Below, piece after piece: positions 27,253-35,805 of a stretch of DNA of 64,000 nucleotides. Position 1 is the first letter of the stretch. Each line of letters opens with the position of its first letter. The notes beneath the pieces are model-generated. The model had not been told where the DNA came from. It made no database searches and worked only from the letters and a program-made list of their open reading frames with translations. The position numbers were made by a program, and so were the translations under genes. This DNA is from Methanocalculus chunghsingensis (GTDB lineage Archaea; Halobacteriota; Methanomicrobia; Methanomicrobiales; Methanocorpusculaceae), in assembly GCF_018132105.1 (NCBI RefSeq), contig NZ_JWHL01000013.1, positions 1 to 64,000 on the forward strand, written 5' to 3'.

Positions 27253-27326
27253 TGGGCCCGATGCGATTCGAACGCATGACCTCTCGGTTATCAGCCGAGC
27301 GCACCACCGGGCTATGCTACGGGCCC
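27253..27326 (-). tRNA. tRNA-Ile (GAT)
   Basis: On the minus strand the acceptor is GGGCCCG/CGGGCCC, the anticodon arm CTCGG-CTGATAA-CCGAG gives anticodon GAT, and the T-arm is ATGCG-TTCGAAT-CGCAT. The discriminator is A and CCA is not encoded. Confidence 0.96.
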
Positions 27327-27451
27327 TGATGTTACCTAAATAGATAGGCACTCGCTACATTTATAGATTGTGAATTGGAAATCCTTTTTGTAACATCCGT
27401 TATTTATGGTCAGAAGACGAGAGTTGATATACAGATAAGCCGGAGTGAGCC

Positions 27452-29221
27452 ATGGAAAAGAGATATCTCCTCGGAAATGTTGCAATCGCACACGCATGCA
27501 GGGAAGCGGGCGTCGATTTTATCAGCGGGTATCCGGGAACACCATCATCTGAAGTGATCGACACACTCAGAACGGTCCCGGAACCGGGATGCCACCTTGA
27601 ATGGTCGGTAAATGAGAAGGTTGCATATGAAAACGCGCTTGCAGCCGCCTGGTGCGGATGCCGCGCTCTTGTAACGATGAAACATGTAGGCGTGAATGTT
27701 GCAGCAGACCCCCTGATGACGAGCAGTTATACTGGCGTCACCGGCGGAATGGTGCTCCTTGCAGCAGACGATCCATTTGCCCACAGTTCCCAGAACGAAC
27801 AGGACTCACGGATGTATGCAGCATTCGCAAAGATACCATGCATCGATCCGGCGAGCATCCAGGATGCACATGACGGGATCATCCGGGCTTTTGACCTCTC
27901 CGAAGAGTTCGGACTTCCGGTTATGATCCGGCCGACGACCCGCATCTGCCATAGCAAAGGGGATATTGAGCTTGGAGAGAGAGCGACCGGGCACCGGAAA
28001 GGAACCTTTCAGCGCAATCCTAAACAGTATGTCGTCATCCCCGCCCACACCAGGATCCTTCACAAAGAGCTGAATCAGAAACAGCCGGGTATCAGGAAGA
28101 GGCTCATTGAGTATGGCTTCAACACTGCGGTCGTCCGGGGAGAAAAAGCCGTCATCGCAGGCGGGATCAGCGCAGAATACATCCGTGAGATCCTCCCGGA
28201 TGATATCTCTATAGCGACGATCGGGGCATACCCGATCGATGAAGAGTGGCTTGCAGCGTTCGTCTCCCGGCATACAGAGATACTTGTCATCGAAGAGATG
28301 ATGCCGATCATCGAAGGTGCTGTCAGGGAGGTCGCCTGCGGTCAGGTGATCTATGGCAAGAAGAACGGGTATCTCCCCCATGAAGGCGAGTTCTCACCAT
28401 CCATCATTGCTGATGCACTCCTTGCCGCAGGGTACATCACCGCTCATCCGTTTCCGACAGTCAGTCCGGCCGGAAACCTTCCGGTCCGGCCACCCATCCT
28501 CTGCGCTGGCTGTATGCACCGCTCCACCTTCTACTCGATGAAGAAGGTCTTCAAGGACGGGATCTTCCCAAGCGATATAGGATGCTATACGCTCGGTCTC
28601 CAGCTCGGTGCAGTCGATACCACCATCTGCATGGGCGCATCCATCACTGTTGCAAGCGGTATCAACAGAAGTGGTGAGGAACGGGATGTCGTCTGTACAA
28701 TCGGCGACTCGACCTTCCTCCATACCGGGATAAACGGCCTTATCAATGCGGTCTACAATGGAGCCGATATCGTCGTCGTCATCCTCGACAACAGGATCAC
28801 GGCGATGACCGGCCACCAGCCCAATCCGAACACCTGCCTCACGGCATCCGGCACAGAGAGCCCGGCAGTATCCCTTGAGGCACTCTGCCGCTCCTGTGGC
28901 GTGACATTCGTTGAGACGGTGGACCCCTATGATCTCTCCCTCCTCCTCGACACCATGAAGAGGGCAAAAGAGGAGAAGGGCGTCCGGGTGATCATCGCCC
29001 GTCAGCCCTGTGTCATCGTCGCCCGGCGGGCGGGGTGGAAACGGCACAAGTACATGGTCGAGGCAGATACCTGCACAGGCTGCAGACTCTGTATAAAATA
29101 CGGATGCCCCGCCATCGAGTTCCACGATGAAGTGGCACGGATCAATGATCTCTGTACAGGCTGTGCCGTCTGCGCCGATATCTGTCCTGCCGGTGCCATC
29201 AGAAGGGAGGTGAAGCGATGA
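27452..29221 (+). CDS. iorA: Indolepyruvate ferredoxin oxidoreductase, alpha subunit
   Basis: A 589-residue thiamine diphosphate enzyme. It begins with a pyrimidine-binding domain (FISGYPGTPSSEVI), and carries the ThDP motif GDSTFLHTGINGLINAVYN in the second half. Two [4Fe-4S] motifs end it: CTGCRLCIKYGCP and CTGCAVCADICP. With IorB it oxidises aryl pyruvates to aryl acetyl-CoA with ferredoxin, or runs in reverse for aromatic amino acid synthesis. It overlaps iorB by 4 bp. Confidence 0.97.
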   Translation: MEKRYLLGNVAIAHACREAGVDFISGYPGTPSSEVIDTLRTVPEPGCHLEWSVNEKVAYENALAAAWCGCRALVTMKHVGVNVAADPLMTSSYTGVTGGMVLLAADDPFAHSSQNEQDSRMYAAFAKIPCIDPASIQDAHDGIIRAFDLSEEFGLPVMIRPTTRICHSKGDIELGERATGHRKGTFQRNPKQYVVIPAHTRILHKELNQKQPGIRKRLIEYGFNTAVVRGEKAVIAGGISAEYIREILPDDISIATIGAYPIDEEWLAAFVSRHTEILVIEEMMPIIEGAVREVACGQVIYGKKNGYLPHEGEFSPSIIADALLAAGYITAHPFPTVSPAGNLPVRPPILCAGCMHRSTFYSMKKVFKDGIFPSDIGCYTLGLQLGAVDTTICMGASITVASGINRSGEERDVVCTIGDSTFLHTGINGLINAVYNGADIVVVILDNRITAMTGHQPNPNTCLTASGTESPAVSLEALCRSCGVTFVETVDPYDLSLLLDTMKRAKEEKGVRVIIARQPCVIVARRAGWKRHKYMVEADTCTGCRLCIKYGCPAIEFHDEVARINDLCTGCAVCADICPAGAIRREVKR

Positions 29222-29802
29222 AGAAGAGTTTTGACGTCATGATCGTCGGCATCGGCGGCCAGGGAACGATCCTTGCATCAAACGTCCTCGGAGAGGCATG
29301 CCTCATCGAAGGACGGAGCGTGAAGGGTGCTGAGACCCACGGAATGGCACAGCGCGGGGGATCTGTTGAGAGCCAGATACGTATCGACGGTGAGTTTGGC
29401 CCACTCATCATACCGGGCACAGCAGACCTTCTCATCGCCTTTGACCTCCTCGAGGCGGTCAGGTATCGTCATTACCTGAAGGAAGGCGGGATGATGATCG
29501 TCAACAATCAGCTGGTCCTCCCGACATCCGCCTTCAGCTCAGGCCAGCCAGTGCCGACCATCGATGATATCTCCACCATGCTCGATGGCGAACATACAGC
29601 CATCGTTGATGCAACCGCCATCGCCACCGCAGCAGGAAGCCCTCTTGCAGCAAATATCGCACTTCTCGGTGCCGCATCCCACACAATCCCCCTCAGGGTT
29701 GAATCCCTTATTGAAGGGGTCAGACGGTGCGTCCCCCAGAAGACCATACCAATCAATGAACATGCCTTCCTCGAGGGGAGAGAGGCCGTAAAATCTATAT
29801 AA
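29218..29802 (+). CDS. iorB: Indolepyruvate ferredoxin oxidoreductase, beta subunit
   Basis: A 194-residue gamma-type subunit of 2-oxoacid oxidoreductases: VGIGGQGTILASNVLGEA and AETHGMAQRGGSVESQIRI are family marks. It partners IorA. Its last codons (EGREAVKSI) are in a 22-bp stretch repeated at 31432-31453, just past the tnpB element. T6 at 29807-29812 is a likely terminator. Confidence 0.96.
   Translation: MKKSFDVMIVGIGGQGTILASNVLGEACLIEGRSVKGAETHGMAQRGGSVESQIRIDGEFGPLIIPGTADLLIAFDLLEAVRYRHYLKEGGMMIVNNQLVLPTSAFSSGQPVPTIDDISTMLDGEHTAIVDATAIATAAGSPLAANIALLGAASHTIPLRVESLIEGVRRCVPQKTIPINEHAFLEGREAVKSI
29771..29792 (+). repeat. Direct repeat, left copy (iorB 3' end)
   Basis: TCGAGGGGAGAGAGGCCGTA and two following A residues match 31432-31453 at 21 of 22 positions. 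The pair bounds a 1.64-kb segment with chaB and tnpB. Confidence 0.85.
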
Positions 29803-29850
29803 ACACTTTTTTAAAAATATAAAAGAAGATACGTGCTTTTTTACACAAAA

Positions 29851-29862
29851 ATTATATATAAA
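29851..29862 (+). promoter_or_regulatory. TATA box of chaB
   Basis: ATTATATATAAA lies 37 bp before the chaB GTG, after the iorB T-run. Confidence 0.55.
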
Positions 29863-29898
29863 TTTGTGCCAGGGTAGGTACTGAGGAGTTGATGAACA

Positions 29899-30135
29899 GT
29901 GCCATACAAAAAAACTGATGATTTACCAAGTGCTGTAAAAGATAATCTCCCCGATCATGCTCAGGAGATATATATGGCGGCTTTTAACAACGCATGGGAA
30001 GAATACCGCAATCCCGAAAAAAGGCGGGATGATGCATCTCATGAAGAAACAGCACACCGGGTCGCCTGGGCTGCTGTAAAAAACAAATATGAAAAAGACG
30101 AAGAAACCGGTAACTGGAAGAAAAAAAGCGAGTGA
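29899..30135 (+). CDS. chaB: ChaB family protein
   Basis: A 78-residue protein with the ChaB pattern: LPSAVKDNLPDHAQEIYMAAFNNAW and AHRVAWAAVKNKYEK, ending in a lysine-rich tail. ChaB proteins are small helical proteins, once linked to cation transport in E. coli and common beside mobile elements. The GTG start has GAGGAG 10 bp upstream and its own TATA box. It lies inside the repeat-bounded segment with tnpB. Confidence 0.85.
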   Translation: MPYKKTDDLPSAVKDNLPDHAQEIYMAAFNNAWEEYRNPEKRRDDASHEETAHRVAWAAVKNKYEKDEETGNWKKKSE

Positions 30136-30180
30136 ACCACCCCCCTGAAGTAAGGGGTTTCCTGCGCCACCCCCTCACCC

Positions 30181-31430
30181 CCGCAAGTTACAATACCCAC
30201 CTGTTCACGATCTAACAGGCAGGAAGCCCACGACTTCAGTCGTGGGATGAATGCTGCCATAGATATCATTAAATAAATAGAACACATAGATCTATATAGT
30301 GCTTCTAACGGTGAAAATGAAACTCCATCCAACCGAGGATCAACACCAGAAACTACTTCGTACAATGGAGCGTTTCAACGAAGCATGCAACTACGTTTCT
30401 GAATTCGCGTGGAGAAACAGGATCTTTAACAAAGTCGAACTTCAAAAGAACCTGTACTACGATATTCGCGGTACATTCAACCTATCATCTCAAATGGTAG
30501 TCCGTTTAGTAGGTAAGGTATCTGAAAGTTATCTTGCAGATCGATCCTGTTACCATGAGTTTAAACCTCATGGAGCAGTCATCTATGATCAACGTATCCT
30601 GACCATAAAGACTCTTGATACCTGTTCTATCCTGACACTTGAAGGAAGAGAGATGGTATCGATGTCATACGGCAGATACCAACCTCTCGATCTTAAACGG
30701 GTAAAGGGTCAGGCTGATCTCGCCCTCATCAAGAACCAGTTCTATCTCCTGATCGTGGTAGACGTACCTGAAGAACCACAGATTGAGCCTGAGGAGATCA
30801 TCGGAGTCGATCTCGGTATCGCCAATATCGCAACAACATCGACAGGTGAAACCTTCTCCGGGCAGAAATGTACTGAATCCAGAAAGAGATACACCCGTAT
30901 TAAAGCGGATCTTCAATCCGTTGGTACATGGGACGCAAAAAAACATCTCAAAAAACTCAGTGGAAAAGAACGCCGATTCAAGAATGATACAAACCACTGT
31001 ATCAGCAAACAGATCGTCGCTGAAGCCAAAGGCACACACTCCGGTATCGCGTTGGAAGATCTGACAGGTATCCGTGATCGGACACCCGGTTATAAGGCAT
31101 TAGCAGCGGCAATCGGTAAATGGGCGTTTTATGAGATAGCAATGTACATCCGATATAAAGCACATATGGCTGGTATCCCGGTCTACCTCGTTGATCCCCA
31201 CTATACATCCCAACAATGTTCCCATTGTGGATATACGAGCAGGGAAAACCGGAAAACCCAGTCTGACTTCTTCTGTATCAAATGTGGACATACGGATAAC
31301 GCGGATATCAATGCCGCAAAAAACATTGCATCAAGGGCTGATGTCAACCAGCCTATCGCACTCCGTCCTGAACCAAAGCGCTCAGGAAGATGGAAGGGTA
31401 AGCCCACGGCTTTAGCCGTGGGTAGTTGAC
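30181..31430 (+). mobile_element. IS1341-type (IS200/IS605 family) element with tnpB only
   Basis: The element carries tnpB and no tnpA. Upstream hairpins mark the left end: CCTGTT/AACAGG (about 30200-30219) and CCCACGAC-TTCA-GTCGTGGG at 30227-30246. The right end is the hairpin CCCACGGC-TTTA-GCCGTGGG at 31403-31422 followed by TAGTTGAC. The left limit is approximate. Without tnpA it cannot move by itself unless helped from elsewhere. Confidence 0.82.
30299..31429 (+). CDS. tnpB: RNA-guided TnpB nuclease (IS605 OrfB)
   Basis: A 376-residue TnpB. The RuvC residues are all visible: Asp in GVDLGIANIATTS, Glu in ALEDLTGIRDR and Asp in DNADINAAKN. A four-cysteine zinc ribbon (CSHCGY and CIKCGH) sits between the last two. 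It should be an active omegaRNA-guided DNA nuclease. The C-terminal codons (KPTALAVGS) are read through the right-end hairpin, so the gene's 3' end also encodes the guide RNA scaffold. The GTG start at 30299 gives the usual LLTVKMKLHPT N-terminus. Confidence 0.95.
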   Translation: MLLTVKMKLHPTEDQHQKLLRTMERFNEACNYVSEFAWRNRIFNKVELQKNLYYDIRGTFNLSSQMVVRLVGKVSESYLADRSCYHEFKPHGAVIYDQRILTIKTLDTCSILTLEGREMVSMSYGRYQPLDLKRVKGQADLALIKNQFYLLIVVDVPEEPQIEPEEIIGVDLGIANIATTSTGETFSGQKCTESRKRYTRIKADLQSVGTWDAKKHLKKLSGKERRFKNDTNHCISKQIVAEAKGTHSGIALEDLTGIRDRTPGYKALAAAIGKWAFYEIAMYIRYKAHMAGIPVYLVDPHYTSQQCSHCGYTSRENRKTQSDFFCIKCGHTDNADINAAKNIASRADVNQPIALRPEPKRSGRWKGKPTALAVGS

Positions 31431-31452
31431 TTCGAAGGGAGAGAGGCCGTAA
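31340..31452 (+). ncRNA. Predicted omegaRNA (reRNA) scaffold and guide of tnpB
   Basis: In TnpB systems the guide RNA comes from the 3' end of tnpB through the right end and about 16-20 nt beyond. Here the conserved block (31344-31365, shared with 52055-52076), the hairpin at 31403-31422 and TAGTTGAC form the scaffold. The guide would be the sequence from 31431. The 5' limit is a guess. Confidence 0.6.
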
Positions 31453-31453
31453 A
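31432..31453 (+). repeat. Direct repeat, right copy (iorB 3' end duplicate)
   Basis: It matches 29771-29792 at 21 of 22 positions and stays in the iorB frame (EGREAVN, then 11 more codons before TGA). It begins one base after the element's right end, exactly where a TnpB guide begins. Confidence 0.85.
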
Positions 31454-31471
31454 CCAATACATCATCTTTTT

Positions 31472-32197
31472 TCAAAAAATCTGAACAGGATCCGAATCAA
31501 GGGATCTCTTCCACCCGACATACAGAAAGACAAGACCGCACCAGATGAGTGCTGCGGTACCGATCAGCGGATCTCCACCCCTGACAAGCGGGTAGAGAAT
31601 GTTTGATGAGATATCCCGCAGGTGAAGGAGGAGAAAAATGCCAAACCCTAAAGATATGACACCGGCACCTGTCAGGAAGAGATACTGGAGATCGGGGAGA
31701 TGGATATTCAGGCCGAAGCGTTCCGAGAGGGGCTTTGCATAGAAGATGATCGTAAAGAGAACAAGCAGAGAGATGGATAGCCACTCCTGTGGCGAGGTCA
31801 GTTCACGCCAGAAGGAATTGATGAAGTAACTGGTATACTGGCCCTGGGGGAAAGGACCATAGAGAGGATAGAACCAGACCTCTCTGTTTATCCACATCGA
31901 ATCAAGGATCTGGTGAACGAACATTCCGGCGGCGACACCATATCCCGCCACCGATCCCCGAAAGCGGTAGATGAGATATCCGACAGCAAGAGCGATACAG
32001 ATACCAAGGAGTGAATGGCCTATCAATCTGCCATAGCCGAATGACTCCGCCAGGATAATATGCCCAAGCGGCTTATCGATGAGATCCGGAAGAATAGAAC
32101 CGAAGGCAACCGGGAAAAACCATCTCCTGGAACGGAAGCACTCGGAAATGAAGAGAGCTGTTGCGACACCCACAAGGAGATGGAAGAAAAAGTACAT
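31472..32197 (-). CDS. Membrane protein of the YdjM/DUF457 metal-dependent hydrolase type
   Basis: A 241-residue protein with about six to seven hydrophobic segments. Polar residues of the family are at HLLVGVATALF, ILPDLIDKPLGH, GHSLLG and FVHQILDSMW, giving a cluster of His and Asp within the membrane part. Proteins of this type are predicted membrane hydrolases. The substrate is unknown. Its stop is close to the end of the iorB repeat, and tRNA-Ala lies 49 bp upstream. Confidence 0.75.
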   Translation of the reverse strand: MYFFFHLLVGVATALFISECFRSRRWFFPVAFGSILPDLIDKPLGHIILAESFGYGRLIGHSLLGICIALAVGYLIYRFRGSVAGYGVAAGMFVHQILDSMWINREVWFYPLYGPFPQGQYTSYFINSFWRELTSPQEWLSISLLVLFTIIFYAKPLSERFGLNIHLPDLQYLFLTGAGVISLGFGIFLLLHLRDISSNILYPLVRGGDPLIGTAALIWCGLVFLYVGWKRSLDSDPVQIF

Positions 32198-32246
32198 CAG
32201 ACACCGTGGAGAAATATTTAATTCAGAATAATATATATTATTTCGA

Positions 32247-32318
32247 TGGACCCGGCGGGATTTGAACCCGCGGCCTCAACGTTGCGAACGTTGCGATCTA
32301 CCCCTGATCTACGAGCCC
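32247..32318 (-). tRNA. tRNA-Ala (CGC)
   Basis: On the minus strand the acceptor is GGGCTCG/CGGGTCC, the D-arm GATC/GATC, the anticodon arm CAACG-TTCGCAA-CGTTG gives CGC, and the T-arm GCGGG-TTCAAAT-CCCGC. The discriminator is A. It begins 12 bp after the tfb stop on the same strand. Confidence 0.95.
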
Positions 32319-32330
32319 TTAGAAAAAGAA

Positions 32331-33338
32331 TTAGAGAATAATCTCAATATCTAATTTCTCTGCCAGTTCCTTATATCTGTTCCGGATTGTGACCTCGGTG
32401 ACACCCGCAACCTCGGCAACCTCACGCTGGGTCCGGCGTTCGCCTGAGAGGATCGAGCTGATGTAGATTGCAGCTGCTGCAACACCGGTCGGCCCACGGC
32501 CGCTCGTCAGTTCCCGCTCACCGGCCTGCCGGAGGATCTCGACAGCCCGGCTCTGCACCTCACCTTTAAGGGTCAGTCCCGAGCAGAAACGGGGAACATA
32601 GTCGATTGGCGAGGTTGGGAGAAGCTTCAGCCCGAGTTCCCGGGAGATAAACCTGTATGTCCTGCCGATCTCTTTGCGTGAGACACGCGACACCTCTGCG
32701 ATCTCATCGAGGGTTCGTGGTACACTGCACTGACGACAGGCCGCATAGAGTGCGGCAGCGGCGACCCCTTCGATGGATCTCCCACGAATGAGATTCTTAT
32801 CAACGGCATCACGGTAGACGACAGCGGCCGTCTCACGGACGTTTCTTGGAAGACCAAGTGCCGACGCCATCCTGTCAAGTTCGGAGAGGGCGAAGGCAAG
32901 ATTCCTCTCGGTCGCGTTGGAGACACGGATACGTCGCTGCCATTTCCGGAGACGATACAGCTGGGCACGGTTCTTCGATGAGATGGCACGACCATAACTG
33001 TCACGATTTCTCCAGTCGATCATCGTCGAGAGACCTTTGTCATGAATGGTGAAGGTCATCGGCGCACCAACACGCGACCGCTTCATCCTCTGGTCGTGGT
33101 CAAACGCACGCCACTCAGGACCACGATCGATGAAATCGTCATCAAGAACCAGACCACAGCTCTGGCAGACGAGTTCGGCTCTCTCATAGTCATGGATAAG
33201 CTGTCGGCTTTTGCACTCGGGACAGACAGTCTGGATATGCTCCTCCTGCTTCTGCTTCTCCTGGACCACCGCCTTCTGGCGGAGTTTCATCGCTTCACGT
33301 TCTGATTTAAGCTGTTTTAACTTCTCTATTTCCTGCAT
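32331..33338 (-). CDS. tfb: Transcription initiation factor B
   Basis: A 335-residue TFB. After a lysine-rich N-terminal helix comes the zinc ribbon CPEC...CQSC (residues about 38-60), the B-reader region ([20 protein letters not shown]) and two cyclin folds. It bridges TBP-bound promoter DNA and RNA polymerase. The start at 33338 ([11 protein letters not shown]) with GGAGAAGGTGA upstream is preferred over the open frame to 33389, which lies in gar1. It overlaps gar1 by 13 bp. Confidence 0.96.
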   Translation of the reverse strand: MQEIEKLKQLKSEREAMKLRQKAVVQEKQKQEEHIQTVCPECKSRQLIHDYERAELVCQSCGLVLDDDFIDRGPEWRAFDHDQRMKRSRVGAPMTFTIHDKGLSTMIDWRNRDSYGRAISSKNRAQLYRLRKWQRRIRVSNATERNLAFALSELDRMASALGLPRNVRETAAVVYRDAVDKNLIRGRSIEGVAAAALYAACRQCSVPRTLDEIAEVSRVSRKEIGRTYRFISRELGLKLLPTSPIDYVPRFCSGLTLKGEVQSRAVEILRQAGERELTSGRGPTGVAAAAIYISSILSGERRTQREVAEVAGVTEVTIRNRYKELAEKLDIEIIL

Positions 33339-33574
33339 ATCTTCACCTTCTCCCTCACATAGAGCTTCTCGCCTTCCTGAAGACGGCAATCTGTTTTACA
33401 GACGATTGTTGCATATGGGGAGGCAATATTTCCGAAGAGATCAACGATCTGCCCGACCGGCTTCATGCGGCTGTCTACCAGATCACAGTACAACGGTGGC
33501 AGTTGGCCTGCATCACAACGGGCAACCATCAGACGGCGACCGCAAATACTAAGTATTCGACCAGCAAATTTCAA
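33326..33574 (-). CDS. gar1: H/ACA RNA-protein component Gar1
   Basis: An 82-residue beta-barrel protein ([42 protein letters not shown]) of the pseudouridylation complex with Cbf5, Nop10 and L7Ae. The start codon is TTG. A TATA-like TTATATAAC (33617-33627) sits upstream. The gar1-tfb pairing is common in euryarchaea. Confidence 0.92.
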   Translation of the reverse strand: MKFAGRILSICGRRLMVARCDAGQLPPLYCDLVDSRMKPVGQIVDLFGNIASPYATIVCKTDCRLQEGEKLYVREKVKICRK

Positions 33575-33677
33575 AACAAACCCTCAATCATGAGATTCCA
33601 GAATCATTTCGGAAACTTTATATAACTATATATGAGTCCCCAACACTATTTAAAGATTTTGAAAAAGTATAAAAGCA

Positions 33678-34331
33678 CTAGAACCTGTTGACAGAGTCCA
33701 TTTTATATTGCATTGCCTTTTCAACCTCTGCTTCAGTCATTCCTGCGCCACGGCCCACGAGCCATTTTGCATCACGATCCAGCAGATCACGCGGATCATG
33801 TGCATCCGACTGTATAACAAGGCCACATCCGGTCTCACGTGCCATTCCGAGTACATGCCCATTCATCCGATTATGACCGTTTCGGGAGGTTATCTCAAGA
33901 AATACCCCATTCTCTGCTGCAATTATCGCATCAGCATGTGAGAGAAAGCCGGGATGGGCAAGGATATCGACATCGGGAGACGAGACTGCGGCAGCATTTG
34001 TACCTTCAGCTACCGGCTCAACGACCGTCTCACCATGAACCAGAACAACCTCGGCACCGAGCTCTCTTGCCTCTCGTGCTATACCGGGAATCTCTTCAGG
34101 AGGAACATGGGTTATCTCAACGCCGCAGAGGAGATCGACATCAAAGAGAGAGGCAGAGCGCTTGAGCCTGGAAACGGCCCCGATCACCACCTCAAGATTC
34201 GTCGCATCGACATGATCGGAGATGGCAACGGATCTGTAACCAAGAACGGACATCCGCCGGATCAGTTCAATCGGAAGCATGCTGCCATCCGAGAGTGTCG
34301 TGTGGCAGTGATAATCGTACATGCCGGTCAT
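33678..34331 (-). CDS. PHP-domain phosphoesterase (histidinol phosphatase-like)
   Basis: A 217-residue PHP protein. Metal-binding motifs are YDYHCHTTLSDGS at the N-terminus, SDHVD, LLCGVEIT, LAHPGFLSH and VIQSDAHDP. PHP proteins hydrolyse phosphate esters; the substrate could be histidinol phosphate or another. The ATG at 34331 overlaps the srp19 stop as ATGA, so the two are translated together. Confidence 0.88.
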   Translation of the reverse strand: MTGMYDYHCHTTLSDGSMLPIELIRRMSVLGYRSVAISDHVDATNLEVVIGAVSRLKRSASLFDVDLLCGVEITHVPPEEIPGIAREARELGAEVVLVHGETVVEPVAEGTNAAAVSSPDVDILAHPGFLSHADAIIAAENGVFLEITSRNGHNRMNGHVLGMARETGCGLVIQSDAHDPRDLLDRDAKWLVGRGAGMTEAEVEKAMQYKMDSVNRF

Positions 34332-34603
34332 TGCTTCTCCGGAAGATTCTTTGTGATCTTTCTGATGAGCGACTCCTTGCTTCCGTCCCACGAGATACGA
34401 AGCCGCCCCTCACGATGAGACCAGTGCGCAGGATGAGAGTTCGGCTCGATGACAACATCGGAGATCCCGATCCTGCGTGCAGTACGTTCAATATCCTGGA
34501 TCTTTGGAGACTTCAGAGCAAGCGACTTTGGAATACGCCTCCCTTCAGCACGGGTGAGTGTGCCATTAAAGTAGCAGGGGTACAGGATCCGCTCAGTTCC
34601 CAT
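34328..34603 (-). CDS. srp19: Signal recognition particle protein SRP19
   Basis: A 91-residue protein: RILYPCYFNGTLTRAEGRRI and a C-terminal IRKITKNLPEKQ. It binds helices 6 and 8 of the SRP RNA, whose gene is at 44469-44774. The start at 34603 is preferred because it sits about 26 bp after a TATA box on its strand, consistent with a leaderless message. Confidence 0.93.
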   Translation of the reverse strand: MGTERILYPCYFNGTLTRAEGRRIPKSLALKSPKIQDIERTARRIGISDVVIEPNSHPAHWSHREGRLRISWDGSKESLIRKITKNLPEKQ

Positions 34604-34626
34604 ACCTATTACATTCGCGATGAACC

Positions 34627-34632
34627 TATAAA
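34627..34632. promoter_or_regulatory. Shared TATA element between srp19 and hypB
   Basis: TATAAA reads as TTTATA on the other strand. It is about 24 bp before the hypB ATG and about 27 bp before the srp19 ATG, the normal TATA-to-start distance in each direction. Confidence 0.5.
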
Positions 34633-34653
34633 CAGATCCCGCCAATTAGGTAT

Positions 34654-35301
34654 ATGCATCAGATCGATCTTCACATGGAGAAGGATATCTTCGAGGGAAA
34701 TACCCGTCTTGCTGAAGCAAATGCCCGCCACCTCAAGGCGCATGGCGTACGGGCGTTTGATCTGCTCGGCGCAATTGGATCCGGCAAGACCGCGCTGATC
34801 GAGAAGATGATTCCAATCCTCTCCGCGCGTGGGATCCGGGGAGGAGCCATCGCAGGCGATGTCTATGGCGACGATGATTTTCAGCGGATCGTCAGGACAG
34901 GAATACCCGCCTATAACGCTAATACCGGAAAAGAATGCCACCTCGATGCCCATCTCGTTGAACATGGGCTGCATCATCTGCCACTTGATGATATCGATAT
35001 TCTTTTTATAGAAAATGTCGGCAATATGGTCTGCCCGACTGATTTTCAGCTCGGTGCAGAGAAGAGGATCATCGTCATCAGTTCGACCGAAGGGGATGAT
35101 GTCGTCAACAAACACCCGATGATGTTTCGCAGTGGTGACATTGCCGTCATCAACAAAGTAGATCTTGCCCCTCTCATCGGATCGGATCTCGACAGAATGG
35201 AGGCGGATATCAGGAGGTATAACCCCATGATGCCCATATTCCGGACAAATCTGAAGACTGGAGAGGGATCAGAGGAACTACTGGATGCGATCCTTGCATG
35301 A
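34654..35301 (+). CDS. hypB: Hydrogenase nickel incorporation protein HypB
   Basis: A 215-residue GTPase. The P-loop is LLGAIGSGKTALIEK, the switch region FIENVGNMVCP carries the metal-site cysteine, and INKVDL is the guanine-specificity motif. It delivers nickel to [NiFe] hydrogenases. It lacks a poly-histidine N-terminus. hypA is not adjacent. Confidence 0.95.
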   Translation: MHQIDLHMEKDIFEGNTRLAEANARHLKAHGVRAFDLLGAIGSGKTALIEKMIPILSARGIRGGAIAGDVYGDDDFQRIVRTGIPAYNANTGKECHLDAHLVEHGLHHLPLDDIDILFIENVGNMVCPTDFQLGAEKRIIVISSTEGDDVVNKHPMMFRSGDIAVINKVDLAPLIGSDLDRMEADIRRYNPMMPIFRTNLKTGEGSEELLDAILA

Positions 35302-35352
35302 TGGCAGATCCGGATGCGAGACCCAACCTTAAATACATCTCAAAGTGAAATA

Positions 35353-35379
35353 TAGAGAACTCTACTTGGGGATACCCAA
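35353..35379 (+). promoter_or_regulatory. Two small hairpins in the rps8e leader
   Basis: TAGAG-AA-CTCTA (35353-35364) and TTGGG-GATA-CCCAA (35366-35379) are adjacent perfect inverted repeats. TTAAATAC at 35329-35336 is a likely TATA box, so at least the second lies in the leader. Confidence 0.35.
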
Positions 35380-35411
35380 AGACGAGATACTATCCATCAT
35401 GAGGAACATCA

Positions 35412-35789
35412 ATGCTCTGGCAAGGAAGATCAATCAGAAAGCCATCAGGCGGACGGTACCACCCCTCCTGCGGCAAAAAGCGTTTTGAGATCGGCAGATC
35501 CCCGGCTGAGACCGTTATGGGAGATACCCGGAACCGTATTATCCGGACACGCGGAGGAAACACAAAAGTTCGCGCACTCCGCTGTGGGTTTGCATCAGTT
35601 TCGGATTCAAAGACAGGGATGACGAAGAAAGTCGCTATCCAGAACGTCGAGTCAAATACCGCAAACCCTAACTATGTCCGCCGTAAGATGCTGACAAAAG
35701 GGGCGATTATTAAGACGGAGATCGGGAGCGCACGGATAGTTTCCCGCCCCAGTCAGGATGGCGTCGTAAACGCTGTCCTGATCGAATAA
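35412..35789 (+). CDS. rps8e: Small subunit ribosomal protein S8e
   Basis: A 125-residue protein with MLWQGRSIRKPSGGRYHP at the N-terminus and GGNTKVRALR, NPNYVRRKMLTKGAIIKT typical of archaeal S8e. GAGGA precedes the ATG by 6 bp. A T8 run (35798-35805) follows the stop. Confidence 0.97.
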   Translation: MLWQGRSIRKPSGGRYHPSCGKKRFEIGRSPAETVMGDTRNRIIRTRGGNTKVRALRCGFASVSDSKTGMTKKVAIQNVESNTANPNYVRRKMLTKGAIIKTEIGSARIVSRPSQDGVVNAVLIE

Positions 35790-35797
35790 TCCATACC

Positions 35798-35805
35798 TTT
35801 TTTTT
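35798..35805 (+). terminator. T-run terminator of rps8e
   Basis: Eight T residues lie 9 bp after the rps8e stop, followed by a region with the stem GGAGGT/ACCTCC (about 35824-35844). Confidence 0.5.

Noticed and set aside
28394-29125. 243-residue minus-strand frame inside iorA
   Set aside because: It is a long shadow of the iorA gene caused by codon bias; the iorA motifs are unambiguous.
30147-30162. CCCCT/AGGGG inverted repeat after chaB as part of the insertion element
   Set aside because: It may be a chaB terminator or an older element relic; its link to the tnpB left end could not be supported.
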